From the NCBI RefSeq assembly GCF_003402475.1, contig NZ_BFAB01000002.1, forward strand, positions 1 to 64,000: 64,000 bases of DNA. Reading direction: 5' to 3'. Below, in pieces: positions 52,377-61,000 of the stretch (the stretch's first letter is position 1; each line of letters starts with the position of its first letter). The translations under genes were made by a program, and so were the position numbers. The notes below the pieces were generated by a model. It was not told where the DNA came from. It searched no databases and worked only from the letters and a program-made list of their open reading frames with translations. The DNA is from Mycobacterium sp. MFM001 (GTDB lineage: Bacteria; Actinomycetota; Actinomycetes; Mycobacteriales; Mycobacteriaceae).

Positions 52377-52490
52377 CGAAGCAGGCCCGAGAGTGGCTGA
52401 TCCAAAGAGCCGGTGTAAGGGGTAAGAGAGCCGGCCGCGCAGGATGTATGAGACGCAGCCCCAGTGCCCTCCGGGCCTGCCCTCATGTCT
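52377..52490 (+). ncRNA. mcr11: Mcr11 small regulatory RNA
   Basis: The gap between abmR and the Rv1264-type cyclase gene should hold Mcr11, an abundant M. tuberculosis small RNA. Here a good promoter precedes a segment with no reading frame. Its ends, GCAGGCCCG (52381-52389) and CGGGCCTGC (52472-52480), form a perfect 9-bp closing stem. Inside, GCCGGT and GCCGGC can pair around a purine-rich TAAGGGGTAAGAGA loop. The 3' end is not defined; it runs up to the convergent cyclase stop at 52494. Identification rests on position, promoter and fold. Confidence 0.75.
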
Positions 52491-52493
52491 GGA

Positions 52494-53600
52494 CTAGGTG
52501 CTGTCGCCGCGCCGGGCGCGGAACAGTTTCACCTCGCCCTTGATGCCCTTGAGGTGGCGCCCACCGGCGAACGACCAGCTGAATCCCGCGGAATCGCCAA
52601 GGATCTCACGTGTCGACTCGGCCGCGAGCACCGTGCCCGGCCGGGCCACGCCGGTCACCCGGCTGGCCATGTTCACCGGGCTGCCGAACCAATCGCCGGC
52701 CCGGCTCACGGCCGGCCCGGTGGCGATGCCGGCCCGTAGCCGCAGCAACTCGTTGTCGGTGTCGGTCATCTCGACCAGCTTCAGTACGGCGTCTAGCAGC
52801 GGCGCCGGTTCGGGGCAGACGAGCATGACCGCGTCGCCGATGGTCTTGACGAAGCGCACCGGCGGCACCGCCACGTCCCGGGCCAGATCGGCCAGCCGGT
52901 CGGCGAGTTGCACCAGGTCCTCGGGTGGCACAGCCTCCCCCAGCCGGGTGAAGCCGACAAGGTCGGCGAACGCCACGGTGACTTCTCGGGCACCCGGAAG
53001 TGCTCTGCCCGCAGCACGTTCACTGGCATTGACGGCTTCGGTTTCCATCTGGTGGCGCAGGTGCATGAACAGCATGTCCTCGATCCACGGGCCCAGCAGC
53101 GGCGCGATCCGGCCGACCAGCGCTTCGGAGCGCTTCGCGACTTCCAACTCCGTCACGCCCGGCTGCAGGATGGCCGACAGCGCGGTGTAGCGCATGACCT
53201 GCGCGGCATGCGAAAGCCCATCAGCCAGCACCCGAACGACGAGCACCAGGTGCTCGGGATCCAGCCCGACCTCGAGGAAGCGTTGCGCGTGAGCCGCGGC
53301 CGCACCGTCGGCCTGCATGTGCACCGGCGCGTCGGGATCGTCCACTCTGGCCAGCCCGATGGCACGCTGCACGCGCTGCAGCAGATCGAGGTCTATGCCG
53401 TAGCGCTCGCTGATGTCCCGCGCCGACACGTAGACGCCGTCGTCGCCGATAATCCGGCGCGACGCCAGCAACATCGGCGGATCTCCGGTCCGGATCTCCT
53501 CGGCGGTGAAACCCCGCCCGAGCAGCCACTCGATCAATTCGGCCCGCTCGTCGCGCGCGCTGCCCTCCAGTCCGTCGAGCAGCTCTTCCGGGACGTCCAC
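52494..53600 (-). CDS. Class III adenylate cyclase (Rv1264-like, pH-responsive)
   Basis: A 368-residue cytosolic cyclase that makes cAMP. The N-terminal regulatory domain (about 1-195), with [32 protein letters not shown], is the autoinhibitory pH sensor of Rv1264. The catalytic domain has metal Asp213 (FADLVGF), substrate Lys252 and metal Asp256 ([10 protein letters not shown]), and the [13 protein letters not shown] segment. It is about 30 residues shorter than Rv1264 at the C-terminus. It is convergent with mcr11 and divergent (39 bp) from the glycosylase gene. Confidence 0.93.
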   Translation of the reverse strand: MDVPEELLDGLEGSARDERAELIEWLLGRGFTAEEIRTGDPPMLLASRRIIGDDGVYVSARDISERYGIDLDLLQRVQRAIGLARVDDPDAPVHMQADGAAAAHAQRFLEVGLDPEHLVLVVRVLADGLSHAAQVMRYTALSAILQPGVTELEVAKRSEALVGRIAPLLGPWIEDMLFMHLRHQMETEAVNASERAAGRALPGAREVTVAFADLVGFTRLGEAVPPEDLVQLADRLADLARDVAVPPVRFVKTIGDAVMLVCPEPAPLLDAVLKLVEMTDTDNELLRLRAGIATGPAVSRAGDWFGSPVNMASRVTGVARPGTVLAAESTREILGDSAGFSWSFAGGRHLKGIKGEVKLFRARRGDST

Positions 53601-53639
53601 GCCGTCAACGTATAACGCGGCGGGGCATCATGTGGGTCG

Positions 53640-54135
53640 ATGAGCACACCACTTCTGCAGGGATTCCCTCCGGTGGTCGACGACGCCGCCCGGCTGCTGA
53701 TCCTGGGTTCGTTCCCCAGTGTCCAATCGCTGGCGCAGCGGCAGTACTACGCCAACCCGCGAAATGCGTTCTGGCCGATGATGGCTGGGCTGTTCGGCAT
53801 CGACGGCAGCTTGGCGTACGAAAGTCGGCTGGCCGCACTGCAATCGCACGGGATTGCGTTGTGGGATGTGCTGCACAGCTGCCGCCGCGCCGGCAGCGCT
53901 GATGCGGCGATCGATCCGAAGAGCGTGGTGGCCAACGACTTTAGCCAGTTCTTTGCGAAGTACCGTGGGATCACCCGGGTTGTACTTCAACGGCCAGACA
54001 GCCGCCGGTTTGTTCCGCCGGCTGGTCTTTGTCGAGCGGCCGCTGACTTATCAGCTGCTGCCGTCGAGCAGTCCCGCTCGCGCGATGCGGGCCGGCGACA
54101 AACTGGCGGCCTGGCGGGTGATCACCCGGTCATGA
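53640..54135 (+). pseudogene. Family-6 (hypoxanthine) DNA glycosylase gene with frameshift
   Basis: The first frame encodes about 114 residues of a hypoxanthine/uracil-DNA glycosylase: LLILGSFPSVQSLAQRQYYANPRNAFWPMM is the family active-site region. After YRGITRV (about 53981) the match moves to the next frame, which continues YFNGQTAAGLFRRLV and LLPSSSPARAMRAGDKLAAWRVI to a stop at 54133-54135. One extra base near 53979-53982 explains this. The intact protein would be about 164 residues. It is either a true mutation or a sequencing error. The stop overlaps the amiB2 end by 6 bp. Confidence 0.82.
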
Positions 54136-55521
54136 CACCGGCGGTCGCCGGTGCGCCCACGGCCGCGCCGCTTCGATCTGGGCGGACAGCGCCAGCAGCG
54201 TGGCCTCGTCGTAGGGCCGGCCGACGAGCTGTACCGACAACGGCAGACCCTCGCTGTCGAATGCCCACGGCACCACCGCGGCCGGCTGGCCGGTCAGATT
54301 CCAGATCTCGAAGAACGGCACCCGCGCCGACACCAGCAGCAGGCTCGCGATCGCCCCGCGCCGCTGGTAGGCGCCGACGCGGGGTGGTCCGGTGGCATTG
54401 GCGGGCGTGACCAGTACGTCGACGTCGTCGAAGATCGTCTGGATCCGGGCGGCCAGCGCCGCCTCGTGCGCACGCACCTTGGCGATCCGCCGCTCGGAAA
54501 ACAACGCGCCGACGCGGGCCATGTTGCGGGTGCGGGCCTCCAGCCGCTCCGGGTGGGGCAACAAGCGAAAGTCGTTGTAGATGCCACGGAGATAGCGGGG
54601 CAGGTAATTTCCGGAAATCGCCGCGGGCGGATAGTCGGGATCGCGGGCGACGACGTGGTGGCCCAGGTCTGCAAGCAACCGACCCGCCTGCTGGACGGCT
54701 GCACGCTGCTGCTTTCCACCGCGGATCACCAGTGGCGGTGGTGTCTTGGTGCTCAAGGCAATTCGCAGTCGGCCAACAGGCCGCGACGCCGCGGTGACGA
54801 ATCCACCGTCGGGTGCCGGCACCGTCGTCGTCGCATCCAGGAACAGCGCCGCGTCGCGCACCGAGCGCGCGATCGGGCCGTTGACACTCAGGCCGCACCA
54901 GACGTCGTCGTGGGGTGCGACGGAGACCCGGTCGCGGTGGGGTTTGAGGCCGTAAACCCCGCACCAGGTCGACGGGATGCGGATCGAGCCGCCACCGTCG
55001 GAACCCAACGCCAACGGCGCCAGCCCGGCAGCCACCGCGGCGGCGCTGCCGCCACTGCTACCGCCCGGCGTGCGGGAGACGTCCCATGGGTTGCGGGTCG
55101 CGCCGAAGCTCACCGACTCGGTGTAGGGCAGCATCATCAACTCGGGCACCGCGGTCTTGCCGAGGATCACCGCACCCGCGGCGCGCAGCGCGCGCACCAC
55201 GTCGGCGTCTTCGGCGGACGCCGGGCCGTGCGCACTGGTGCCGAAAGTGGTTGTCTGCCCGGCGATGTCGACGTCGTCCTTGATTGCGACGGGCACACCC
55301 AAGAGCGGCAGCCGCTCGCCGGCGTCGAGGCGGCGCTGCGCCGCGGCGGCCTCTTCGCGGGCGGTGTCAGCCAGCACGACGCGGTACGAGCGCAGCTGCG
55401 GGTCCAGCCGGGCGACGCGGTCCAGATACACCTCGAGCAGCTCGGGCGCGGTGACAGTGCCGTCCGCCAGCATCTGCGCCTGCTCCGCCGCGCCGGCGAA
55501 CGCCAACTCACGGGGATCCAT
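54130..55521 (-). CDS. amiB2: Amidase-signature hydrolase AmiB2
   Basis: A 463-residue amidase. The Ser-cisSer-Lys triad is visible: Lys in [12 protein letters not shown], the glycine/serine loop [33 protein letters not shown] with the two serines. The start [15 protein letters not shown] at 55521 matches M. tuberculosis AmiB2; an ATG 7 codons upstream would overlap the divergent gene. The natural amide is unknown. TAGTCT at 55530-55535 (minus strand) could be its -10 and give a nearly leaderless mRNA. Confidence 0.92.
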   Translation of the reverse strand: MDPRELAFAGAAEQAQMLADGTVTAPELLEVYLDRVARLDPQLRSYRVVLADTAREEAAAAQRRLDAGERLPLLGVPVAIKDDVDIAGQTTTFGTSAHGPASAEDADVVRALRAAGAVILGKTAVPELMMLPYTESVSFGATRNPWDVSRTPGGSSGGSAAAVAAGLAPLALGSDGGGSIRIPSTWCGVYGLKPHRDRVSVAPHDDVWCGLSVNGPIARSVRDAALFLDATTTVPAPDGGFVTAASRPVGRLRIALSTKTPPPLVIRGGKQQRAAVQQAGRLLADLGHHVVARDPDYPPAAISGNYLPRYLRGIYNDFRLLPHPERLEARTRNMARVGALFSERRIAKVRAHEAALAARIQTIFDDVDVLVTPANATGPPRVGAYQRRGAIASLLLVSARVPFFEIWNLTGQPAAVVPWAFDSEGLPLSVQLVGRPYDEATLLALSAQIEAARPWAHRRPPVS

Positions 55522-55540
55522 GTGCAGGCAGACTACTGAC

Positions 55541-56692
55541 ATGTTCGATCTATTGACCGAAGATCAGCTCCGCGCGCGCAACACGATCAAGTGGAACCTG
55601 TTTGCGCCCGACGTGCTGCCGTTGTGGATCGCGGAAATGGACTTCCCCACCGCGCCGGCGGTGCTCGACGCGGTGCGTGCCTGCGTCGCCAACGAGGAAT
55701 TCGGCTACCCGCCGGTGACCGAGGACACCCTGCCGCGGGCCACCGCCGACTGGTGCCAGCGCCGCTACGGCTGGCACGTCGAGCCCGCGTGGGTCCGCGT
55801 CGTTCCGGACGTGCTCAAGGGCATGGAAACCGTCGTCAACTTCCTCACCCGCCCGGAGAGCCCGGTGGTACTGCCCGTCCCCGCCTACATGCCGTTTTTC
55901 GACGTGCTGCGGGTCACTGGCCGCCAACGCGTGGAAATACCGTCGCCGCAAGCCGATTCGGGTCGGTATGTGCTGGATCTGGATGCGCTGGATGCCGCGT
56001 TTGCCGGCGGGGCCGGGTCGCTGATTCTGTGCAATCCGAACAACCCGCTGGGTACCGCGTTCACCGCCGGCGAGCTACGGGCGATCGTCGATGTCGCGGC
56101 CCGGCATGGCGCCCGAGTGATCGCCGACGAGATCCACGCGCCGCTGGTGTACGACCGGCCGCACGTTGCCGCCGCGTCGGTGTCCGACACGGCCGCCGAC
56201 ACGGTGGTCACGCTGCTGTCGGCCTCCAAGGGCTGGAATCTGCCCGGGCTGATGTGCGCGCAGGTGGTGTTGTCCAATCCCCGCGACATCGACGAGTGGG
56301 ACCGGATCAACATGCTGCACAAGATGGGCGCGGCCACGGTCGGTATTCGCGCCAACATCGCGGCGTACGAGGATGACGGCCGCTGGCTCGACGAGTTGCT
56401 GGTGTATCTGCGGGCCAACCGGGATCACCTGGCCCGGGCCCTGCCCGAGGCGGTTCCGGGGCTGAAGATCAATACTCCGGAGGCTACGTATATGTCGTGG
56501 GTGGATTTCCGGGCGCTGAACCTGCCGGCGGAACCGGCCGACTACCTGCTGTCGAAGGCCAAGGTGGCGCTGTCGCCCGGCATTCCGTTCGGCGCGAGCG
56601 TCGGCTCCGGTTTTGCGCGGCTGAATTTCGCGACCCCGCGGGCGATCCTGGACCGCGCGATCGAGGCGATGGCCGCGGCGCTGGCGGTCTGA
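55541..56692 (+). CDS. MalY/PatB-family PLP enzyme (aminotransferase or cystathionine beta-lyase)
   Basis: A 383-residue fold-type I PLP enzyme. The start has the MalY/PatB pattern TIKWNLFAPDVLPLWIAEMDFP. The cofactor site has CNPNNPLGTAFT, DEIHAPLVYD and the Schiff-base lysine Lys230 in LLSASKGWNLPGL; a C-terminal Arg is in GSGFARLNFATPR. Relatives cleave cystathionine or cysteine conjugates or act as aminotransferases, and sequence alone does not separate these. Its ATG is only 19 bp from that of divergent amiB2. I do not recall it at this place in M. tuberculosis. Confidence 0.88.
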   Translation: MFDLLTEDQLRARNTIKWNLFAPDVLPLWIAEMDFPTAPAVLDAVRACVANEEFGYPPVTEDTLPRATADWCQRRYGWHVEPAWVRVVPDVLKGMETVVNFLTRPESPVVLPVPAYMPFFDVLRVTGRQRVEIPSPQADSGRYVLDLDALDAAFAGGAGSLILCNPNNPLGTAFTAGELRAIVDVAARHGARVIADEIHAPLVYDRPHVAAASVSDTAADTVVTLLSASKGWNLPGLMCAQVVLSNPRDIDEWDRINMLHKMGAATVGIRANIAAYEDDGRWLDELLVYLRANRDHLARALPEAVPGLKINTPEATYMSWVDFRALNLPAEPADYLLSKAKVALSPGIPFGASVGSGFARLNFATPRAILDRAIEAMAAALAV

Positions 56693-56705
56693 CTACGGTG
56701 GCCTT

Positions 56706-57140
56706 ATGTCTTGTGTGTTCTGCGCGATCGTCGCCGGCGAGGCGCCCGCCATTCGCATCTGCGAAGACGACAACTACCTGGCGATCCTCGACATCCGTCC
56801 GTTCACCCGCGGCCACACCCTGGTGCTGCCCAAGCGCCACACCGTCGATTTGACCGATACCCCGCCGGAGACGCTGGCGGACATGGTGACGATCGGACAG
56901 CGGATCGCCAAGGCTGCCCGCACCACCGAGCTGGCCGACGCCACCAACATCGCGATCAACGACGGCCGGGCCGCCTTCCAGACGGTGTCCCACATTCACC
57001 TGCATGTGCTGCCGCGCCGCAACGGCGACAAGCTGTCGGTCGCCAAGGGAATGCTGCTGCGCCGCGACCCGGACCGGGAGTCCACCGGGCAGATCCTGCG
57101 CGACGCGCTGGCGCGGATCGATGCACGGCAGTCAGACTGA
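56706..57140 (+). CDS. HIT-family nucleotide hydrolase (Rv1262c-like)
   Basis: A 144-residue histidine-triad protein. The triad is HIHLH (His96, His98, His100) in VSHIHLHVLPRR. The N-terminal CVFCAIVAGEAPA carries a CxxC pair often seen in HIT hydrolases, and GHTLVLPKRH precedes the core. It likely hydrolyses AMP conjugates such as AMP-lysine or adenosine phosphoramidate. It follows the PLP enzyme gene by 13 bp and precedes the Ddn-like gene by 4 bp. Confidence 0.93.
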   Translation: MSCVFCAIVAGEAPAIRICEDDNYLAILDIRPFTRGHTLVLPKRHTVDLTDTPPETLADMVTIGQRIAKAARTTELADATNIAINDGRAAFQTVSHIHLHVLPRRNGDKLSVAKGMLLRRDPDRESTGQILRDALARIDARQSD

Positions 57141-57144
57141 GCCG

Positions 57145-57588
57145 ATGAGCAATCTCACGCCGATCGAGCAGGTGGGCATCCGGCTGCTGCGAATCCACGA
57201 CATGATCTACCAGAAGACCAACGGCTGGGTCGGTCACCGGATACCGGGGGCACCGCCGAGCCTGCTGTTGCACACGGTCGGCGCCAAGACCGGCAAGCCG
57301 CGCACCACGTCACTCACGTATGCGCGCGACGGCGATTCGTATCTGATCGTCGCGTCCAACGGCGGTGCCAACACCTATCCGGGTTGGTATCACAATTTGC
57401 GGAAGCGCCCCGACGTCGAGATCAACGTCGGCCCAAAGCGTTTCGGCGTCACCGCGCGACGGGTCATGCCGGGCGACGCCGACTATGACCGGCTGTGGGA
57501 GATCGTCAACAAGCCCAACGCCAACCGCTACAAGGCTTACCAGCGGCGCACGTCGCGGCCGATCCCGGTGATCGTGCTGACGCCCTAG
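57145..57588 (+). CDS. Deazaflavin-dependent nitroreductase family protein (Rv1261c-like)
   Basis: A 147-residue split-barrel protein of the Ddn family that uses coenzyme F420. Typical features are HTVGAKTGKPRTTSLTYARDGDSYLIVASNGG and YPGWYHNLRKRPDVEINVG. Relatives reduce menaquinone-type substrates and nitroimidazole prodrugs. The ATG is 4 bp after the HIT stop. Its stop overlaps that of the convergent LLM gene by 2 bp. Confidence 0.9.
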   Translation: MSNLTPIEQVGIRLLRIHDMIYQKTNGWVGHRIPGAPPSLLLHTVGAKTGKPRTTSLTYARDGDSYLIVASNGGANTYPGWYHNLRKRPDVEINVGPKRFGVTARRVMPGDADYDRLWEIVNKPNANRYKAYQRRTSRPIPVIVLTP

Positions 57589-58622
57589 AACAGTTCCTTC
57601 GCCAGAAGCTCGAGCGTTTTCTCCCGACCGGGCGCGGTTTTCGGGTCGGTGCCGCGGCGGGCCGAGGCGACAGGGTGCACCATCACCTCGTCGACGTCGA
57701 AACGTTTTGCAAGCGCCCGCAATTGCTCGGCGGCCTCGGCGGGTGCGCCGAGAACGGCGCGCTTCAAGCCGCTTTCGACGATGTGCTGCTGTTGCGGGGT
57801 GAGTTCGACGTGTTGTGCATCCTCGACGAGTCCCAGCGGCCCGAGGGGTTGGCCCGTGCGTAGCCGCGCCATCATCTGTAAGTTCGGCAGGATCAAAGCC
57901 GTTGCCTCGTCGCGTGTTTCGGCGACGACGGCGTTGACGGTGAGAAACGTGATCGGCTCGGCAGCCAGCTCACTCGGCACGAACTGCGAGCGGTACAGCG
58001 CGAGCGCCTCTTCGGTCCCCTTGCCCGAGAAGTGGTGGGCGAACACATACGGCAGCCCCTTGGCCGCAGCCAGTCGCGCCGAATATAGCGACGAGCCGAG
58101 CAGCCACAGCCGCGGCTCCGTGGCGGCCGCGGGGGTGGCTTTGAGGACGTAGTCGCCGTCGCGCAATTGCACCCGCACACCGGTCCTGCTCATCATCGCC
58201 CGCACGTGGTCGAGATAGTCCGGGAACTGATCGATGTCGCGATCGTCGCGACCGGCCGCGCCGCGCAACAGGACTGACGTCACCGGATCCGAGCCGGGGG
58301 CGCGGCCGATGCCGAGGTCGATGCGGCCCGGCGCCGCGGCTTCCAGCAGCGCGAACTGCTCGGCCACCGCCAGCGGCGCGTGGTTGGGCAGCATCACGCC
58401 GCCGGACCCCAACCGCAGCTGCGTGGTCTGCGCGGCGAGGTAGGCGATCAGCACCGGCGGGCTGGTGGCGCCCACCGACGGCATGTTGTGGTGTTCGGCG
58501 ACCCAGTAGCGGGTGTAGCCCAGCCGGTCGGCGGTCTGCGCCAGTGCCACCGTGGCCGCCAGCGCGTCGGCGGTGGTCTGGTCGGTGCGGACCGGGACGA
58601 GGTCGAGGACGGAAAGCCGCAT
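57585..58622 (-). CDS. LLM-class flavin oxidoreductase (luciferase-family group 1)
   Basis: A 345-residue TIM-barrel flavin enzyme. It begins MRLSVLDLVPVRTDQTTADAL and has YTRYWVAEHHNMPSVGATSPPVLIAYLAAQT, LRLGSGGVMLPNHAPLAVAEQFALLE and RIDLGIGRAPGSDP, the pattern of the MsnO8-like subgroup that usually binds FMN. The ATG at 58622 is chosen because it begins the first beta strand. It lies 20 bp downstream of udgB in the same direction. Substrate unknown. Confidence 0.88.
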   Translation of the reverse strand: MRLSVLDLVPVRTDQTTADALAATVALAQTADRLGYTRYWVAEHHNMPSVGATSPPVLIAYLAAQTTQLRLGSGGVMLPNHAPLAVAEQFALLEAAAPGRIDLGIGRAPGSDPVTSVLLRGAAGRDDRDIDQFPDYLDHVRAMMSRTGVRVQLRDGDYVLKATPAAATEPRLWLLGSSLYSARLAAAKGLPYVFAHHFSGKGTEEALALYRSQFVPSELAAEPITFLTVNAVVAETRDEATALILPNLQMMARLRTGQPLGPLGLVEDAQHVELTPQQQHIVESGLKRAVLGAPAEAAEQLRALAKRFDVDEVMVHPVASARRGTDPKTAPGREKTLELLAKELF

Positions 58623-58642
58623 GTCGGCGTCAACGCCTGGGG

Positions 58643-59500
58643 TCACCCGGATAGTCCTGCCAGGGCGGCGGCCCGGCCGAAGACGTCGTCGAGCATCGCG
58701 GTGGTCAGTTTGCCGGTGAAGGTGTTCTGCTGGCTGGGGTGGTAGCAGCCGAGCAGCGTGACGTCGCCGTGAGCGGCCTTCAGCGTCGCGGCGGCGCCGT
58801 GACCGAACTTCGGCTGCGGCCGCGGCACCTGACCGCCGCCGGAGCGGACCATCGCCAGCGCCGATCGCCAGCCGAAACCGCCCAGCGCCACGATGACCCG
58901 CACGTCGCTGCCCGTGAGCCGCCACTCGGCGGCCAGCCACGGCGCGCACGTGGCGCGCTCGACCGGTGTCGGCGCGTTGTCCGGCGGTGCGCAGCGCACG
59001 GCCGCGGCCACCCGGGTGCCGATGAGGCTCAGGCCGTCGGCGGCGTCCACGCTGATCGGCGAATTCGCCAGACCGGCCCGGTACATCGCCGCATAGAGCA
59101 CGTCGCCGGACCGGTCACCGGTGAAAACCCGACCGGTCCGGTTGCCGCCCTGAGCGGCCGGCGCCAACCCGACGATCAGCACCCGCGGATCCTCGGCGCC
59201 CCAGCCGGGCACCGGCCTGCCCCAGTACGGCTGGTCGGCGAACGAGCGCCGCTTGGTCAGGGCCGCCTGTTCGCGCCATTCGACCAGGCGGGGGCAGGCC
59301 CGGCACACCGACACCTCCGCGTCGAGCTGAGCGGGCGTCTCGGCGGCCTCTGCCATTGCGGCGACCTGCGCCGGTGTCGACGCGATCGCGGTATCCGGAG
59401 TGGCGGGATCGCCCGGCCAGCCTGTGCCGGGCGGCACCGGCGACTCAAACAGCTCTGCGGTGCGCGGGTGGGCGAACTTCACGGCTCTACTCTGCCGCAC
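58643..59500 (-). CDS. udgB: Type-5 uracil-DNA glycosylase UdgB
   Basis: A 285-residue iron-sulfur uracil-DNA glycosylase that removes uracil, hypoxanthine and ethenocytosine from DNA. Cluster cysteines include Cys66 and Cys69 ([11 protein letters not shown]) and the later pair near PVRCAPP-type and RATCAPW segments. Motif A is [23 protein letters not shown], lacking the usual catalytic Asp as in family 5. Motif B is [13 protein letters not shown]. The protein starts [24 protein letters not shown], as in M. tuberculosis. It is divergent from the GlcD-like gene by 29 bp. Confidence 0.94.
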   Translation of the reverse strand: MRQSRAVKFAHPRTAELFESPVPPGTGWPGDPATPDTAIASTPAQVAAMAEAAETPAQLDAEVSVCRACPRLVEWREQAALTKRRSFADQPYWGRPVPGWGAEDPRVLIVGLAPAAQGGNRTGRVFTGDRSGDVLYAAMYRAGLANSPISVDAADGLSLIGTRVAAAVRCAPPDNAPTPVERATCAPWLAAEWRLTGSDVRVIVALGGFGWRSALAMVRSGGGQVPRPQPKFGHGAAATLKAAHGDVTLLGCYHPSQQNTFTGKLTTAMLDDVFGRAAALAGLSG

Positions 59501-59529
59501 CCGATCCGCGCCTCCGTAGGATCGTGCTG

Positions 59530-60897
59530 GTGAGCACTGATGCGCTGGCCAGCCTGATTGCCGAACTGCCGGAGGGCATGGTGGTCACCGACCCGGCCGT
59601 GACCGAGGGCTACCGGCAAGACCGCGCGTTCGACCCGTCGGCGGGAAAGCCGTTGGCGGTGGTGCGCCCGCGCCGCACCGAAGACGTCCAGACCGTGATG
59701 CGCTGGGCCAGCGCCAATCGGGTTCCGGTGGTGACGCGCGGCGCGGGCACCGGCCTGTCCGGCGGGGCGACCGCCGTCGACGACGGCATCGTGTTGTCGA
59801 CGGAGAAGATGCGCGACATCGTCGTCGACCCGGTCACCCGCACGGCGGTCTGCCAACCCGGGCTGCTCAACGCCGAAGTCAAGAAGACGGTCGCCGAGTA
59901 CGGACTGTGGTATCCGCCCGACCCGTCGTCGTATGAGATCTGCAGCATCGGCGGCAACATCGCCACCAACGCCGGCGGGCTGTGCTGCGTCAAATACGGC
60001 GTCACGACCGACTACGTGCTCGGTGTGCAGGTGGTGCTGGCCGACGGCACCGCGGTGCGGTTGGGCGGACCGCGCCTCAAGGACGTGGCGGGGCTGTCGC
60101 TGACGAAGCTGTTCGTCGGCAGCGAGGGGACACTCGGCGTGATCACCGAGGTGATACTGCGGCTGGTGCCGCCGCAGCCCCGGTCCTGCACGGTGGTGGC
60201 CAATTTCGCGTCGGTGGAGGCCGCGGCCGAGGCGGTGCTCGCGGTCAGCGCCCGGATTCGCCCGGCGATGCTGGAATTCATGGATTCGGTGGCCATCAAC
60301 GCCGTCGAGGACAAGCTGCGGATGGGTCTGGACCGCGGCGCGGCCGCGATGCTGCTGGCCTGCTCCGACGAGCGGGGCCGGGCGGGCAGCGAAGACACCG
60401 AGTTCATCGCCGAGGTGTTCACCAAATACGGTGCCACCGAAGTGTTTTCGACCGACGACCCCGACGAGGGCGAGGCGTTCGTCGCCGCCCGCCGGTTCGC
60501 GATCCCGGCGGTGGAAGCCAAGGGGCCGCTGCTGCTGGAGGACGTCGGCGTGCCGGTGCCCGCGCTGGCCGACCTGGTGAGCGGGATCGCCCGGATCGCC
60601 GCCGAACGTGAGCTGATGATCTCGGTGATCGCACACGCGGGCGACGGGAACACCCATCCGCTGATCGTCTACGACCACGACGACCCGGCCATGACCGAAC
60701 GCGCGCAGCTGGCCTACGGCGAGATCATGGATCTCGCGTTGCGCCTCGGCGGCACGATCACCGGCGAACACGGCGTCGGGCGGTTGAAGCGGCCATGGCT
60801 GGCCGACCAGCTCGGGCCCGACGCGATGGCGCTGAACCGTCGCATCAAGGATGCGCTCGACCCGCTGGGCATTCTCAACCCCGGCTCGGGCATCTGA
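59530..60897 (+). CDS. FAD-linked oxidase, GlcD/D-lactate dehydrogenase-like (Rv1257c-like)
   Basis: A 455-residue flavoprotein of the VAO/PCMH family. The FAD domain has [20 protein letters not shown] and [27 protein letters not shown]. The C-terminal FAD-linked oxidase domain has [19 protein letters not shown] and [11 protein letters not shown]. It probably oxidises a 2-hydroxy acid such as glycolate or D-lactate. The GTG start at 59530 gives exactly the length of the M. tuberculosis protein. Confidence 0.92.
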   Translation: MSTDALASLIAELPEGMVVTDPAVTEGYRQDRAFDPSAGKPLAVVRPRRTEDVQTVMRWASANRVPVVTRGAGTGLSGGATAVDDGIVLSTEKMRDIVVDPVTRTAVCQPGLLNAEVKKTVAEYGLWYPPDPSSYEICSIGGNIATNAGGLCCVKYGVTTDYVLGVQVVLADGTAVRLGGPRLKDVAGLSLTKLFVGSEGTLGVITEVILRLVPPQPRSCTVVANFASVEAAAEAVLAVSARIRPAMLEFMDSVAINAVEDKLRMGLDRGAAAMLLACSDERGRAGSEDTEFIAEVFTKYGATEVFSTDDPDEGEAFVAARRFAIPAVEAKGPLLLEDVGVPVPALADLVSGIARIAAERELMISVIAHAGDGNTHPLIVYDHDDPAMTERAQLAYGEIMDLALRLGGTITGEHGVGRLKRPWLADQLGPDAMALNRRIKDALDPLGILNPGSGI

Positions 60898-60902
60898 CCG
60901 CT

Positions 60903-60964
60903 CGCCGAGCGTGAATCTGACGACGGCTACGCGGCGTGTCGCGTCGTGAGATTCACACTCGGCG
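60903..60964. terminator. Long palindrome downstream of the GlcD-like gene
   Basis: Two 23-nt arms (60903-60925 and 60942-60964) pair at 21 of 23 positions around a 16-nt loop; the arm core reads CGAG(C/T)GTGAATCT. It begins 5 bp past the stop and ends just before the cyp130 -35 box. It likely separates the two units. The same CGAGTGTGAA motif occurs near 33019 and 33104. Confidence 0.7.
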
Positions 60965-60965
60965 G

Positions 60966-60994
60966 TTGACACTGCAGCGCGACTGTCGTACGAA
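60966..60994 (+). promoter_or_regulatory. cyp130 promoter (leaderless)
   Basis: A perfect -35 TTGACA (60966-60971) is followed at 17 bp by TACGAA(T) (60989-60994). Seven bases further is position 61001, the A of the cyp130 ATG, so the mRNA would start at the initiation codon. There is no ribosome-binding site upstream, which agrees with a leaderless transcript. Confidence 0.7.
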
Positions 60995-61000
60995 TAAGAC

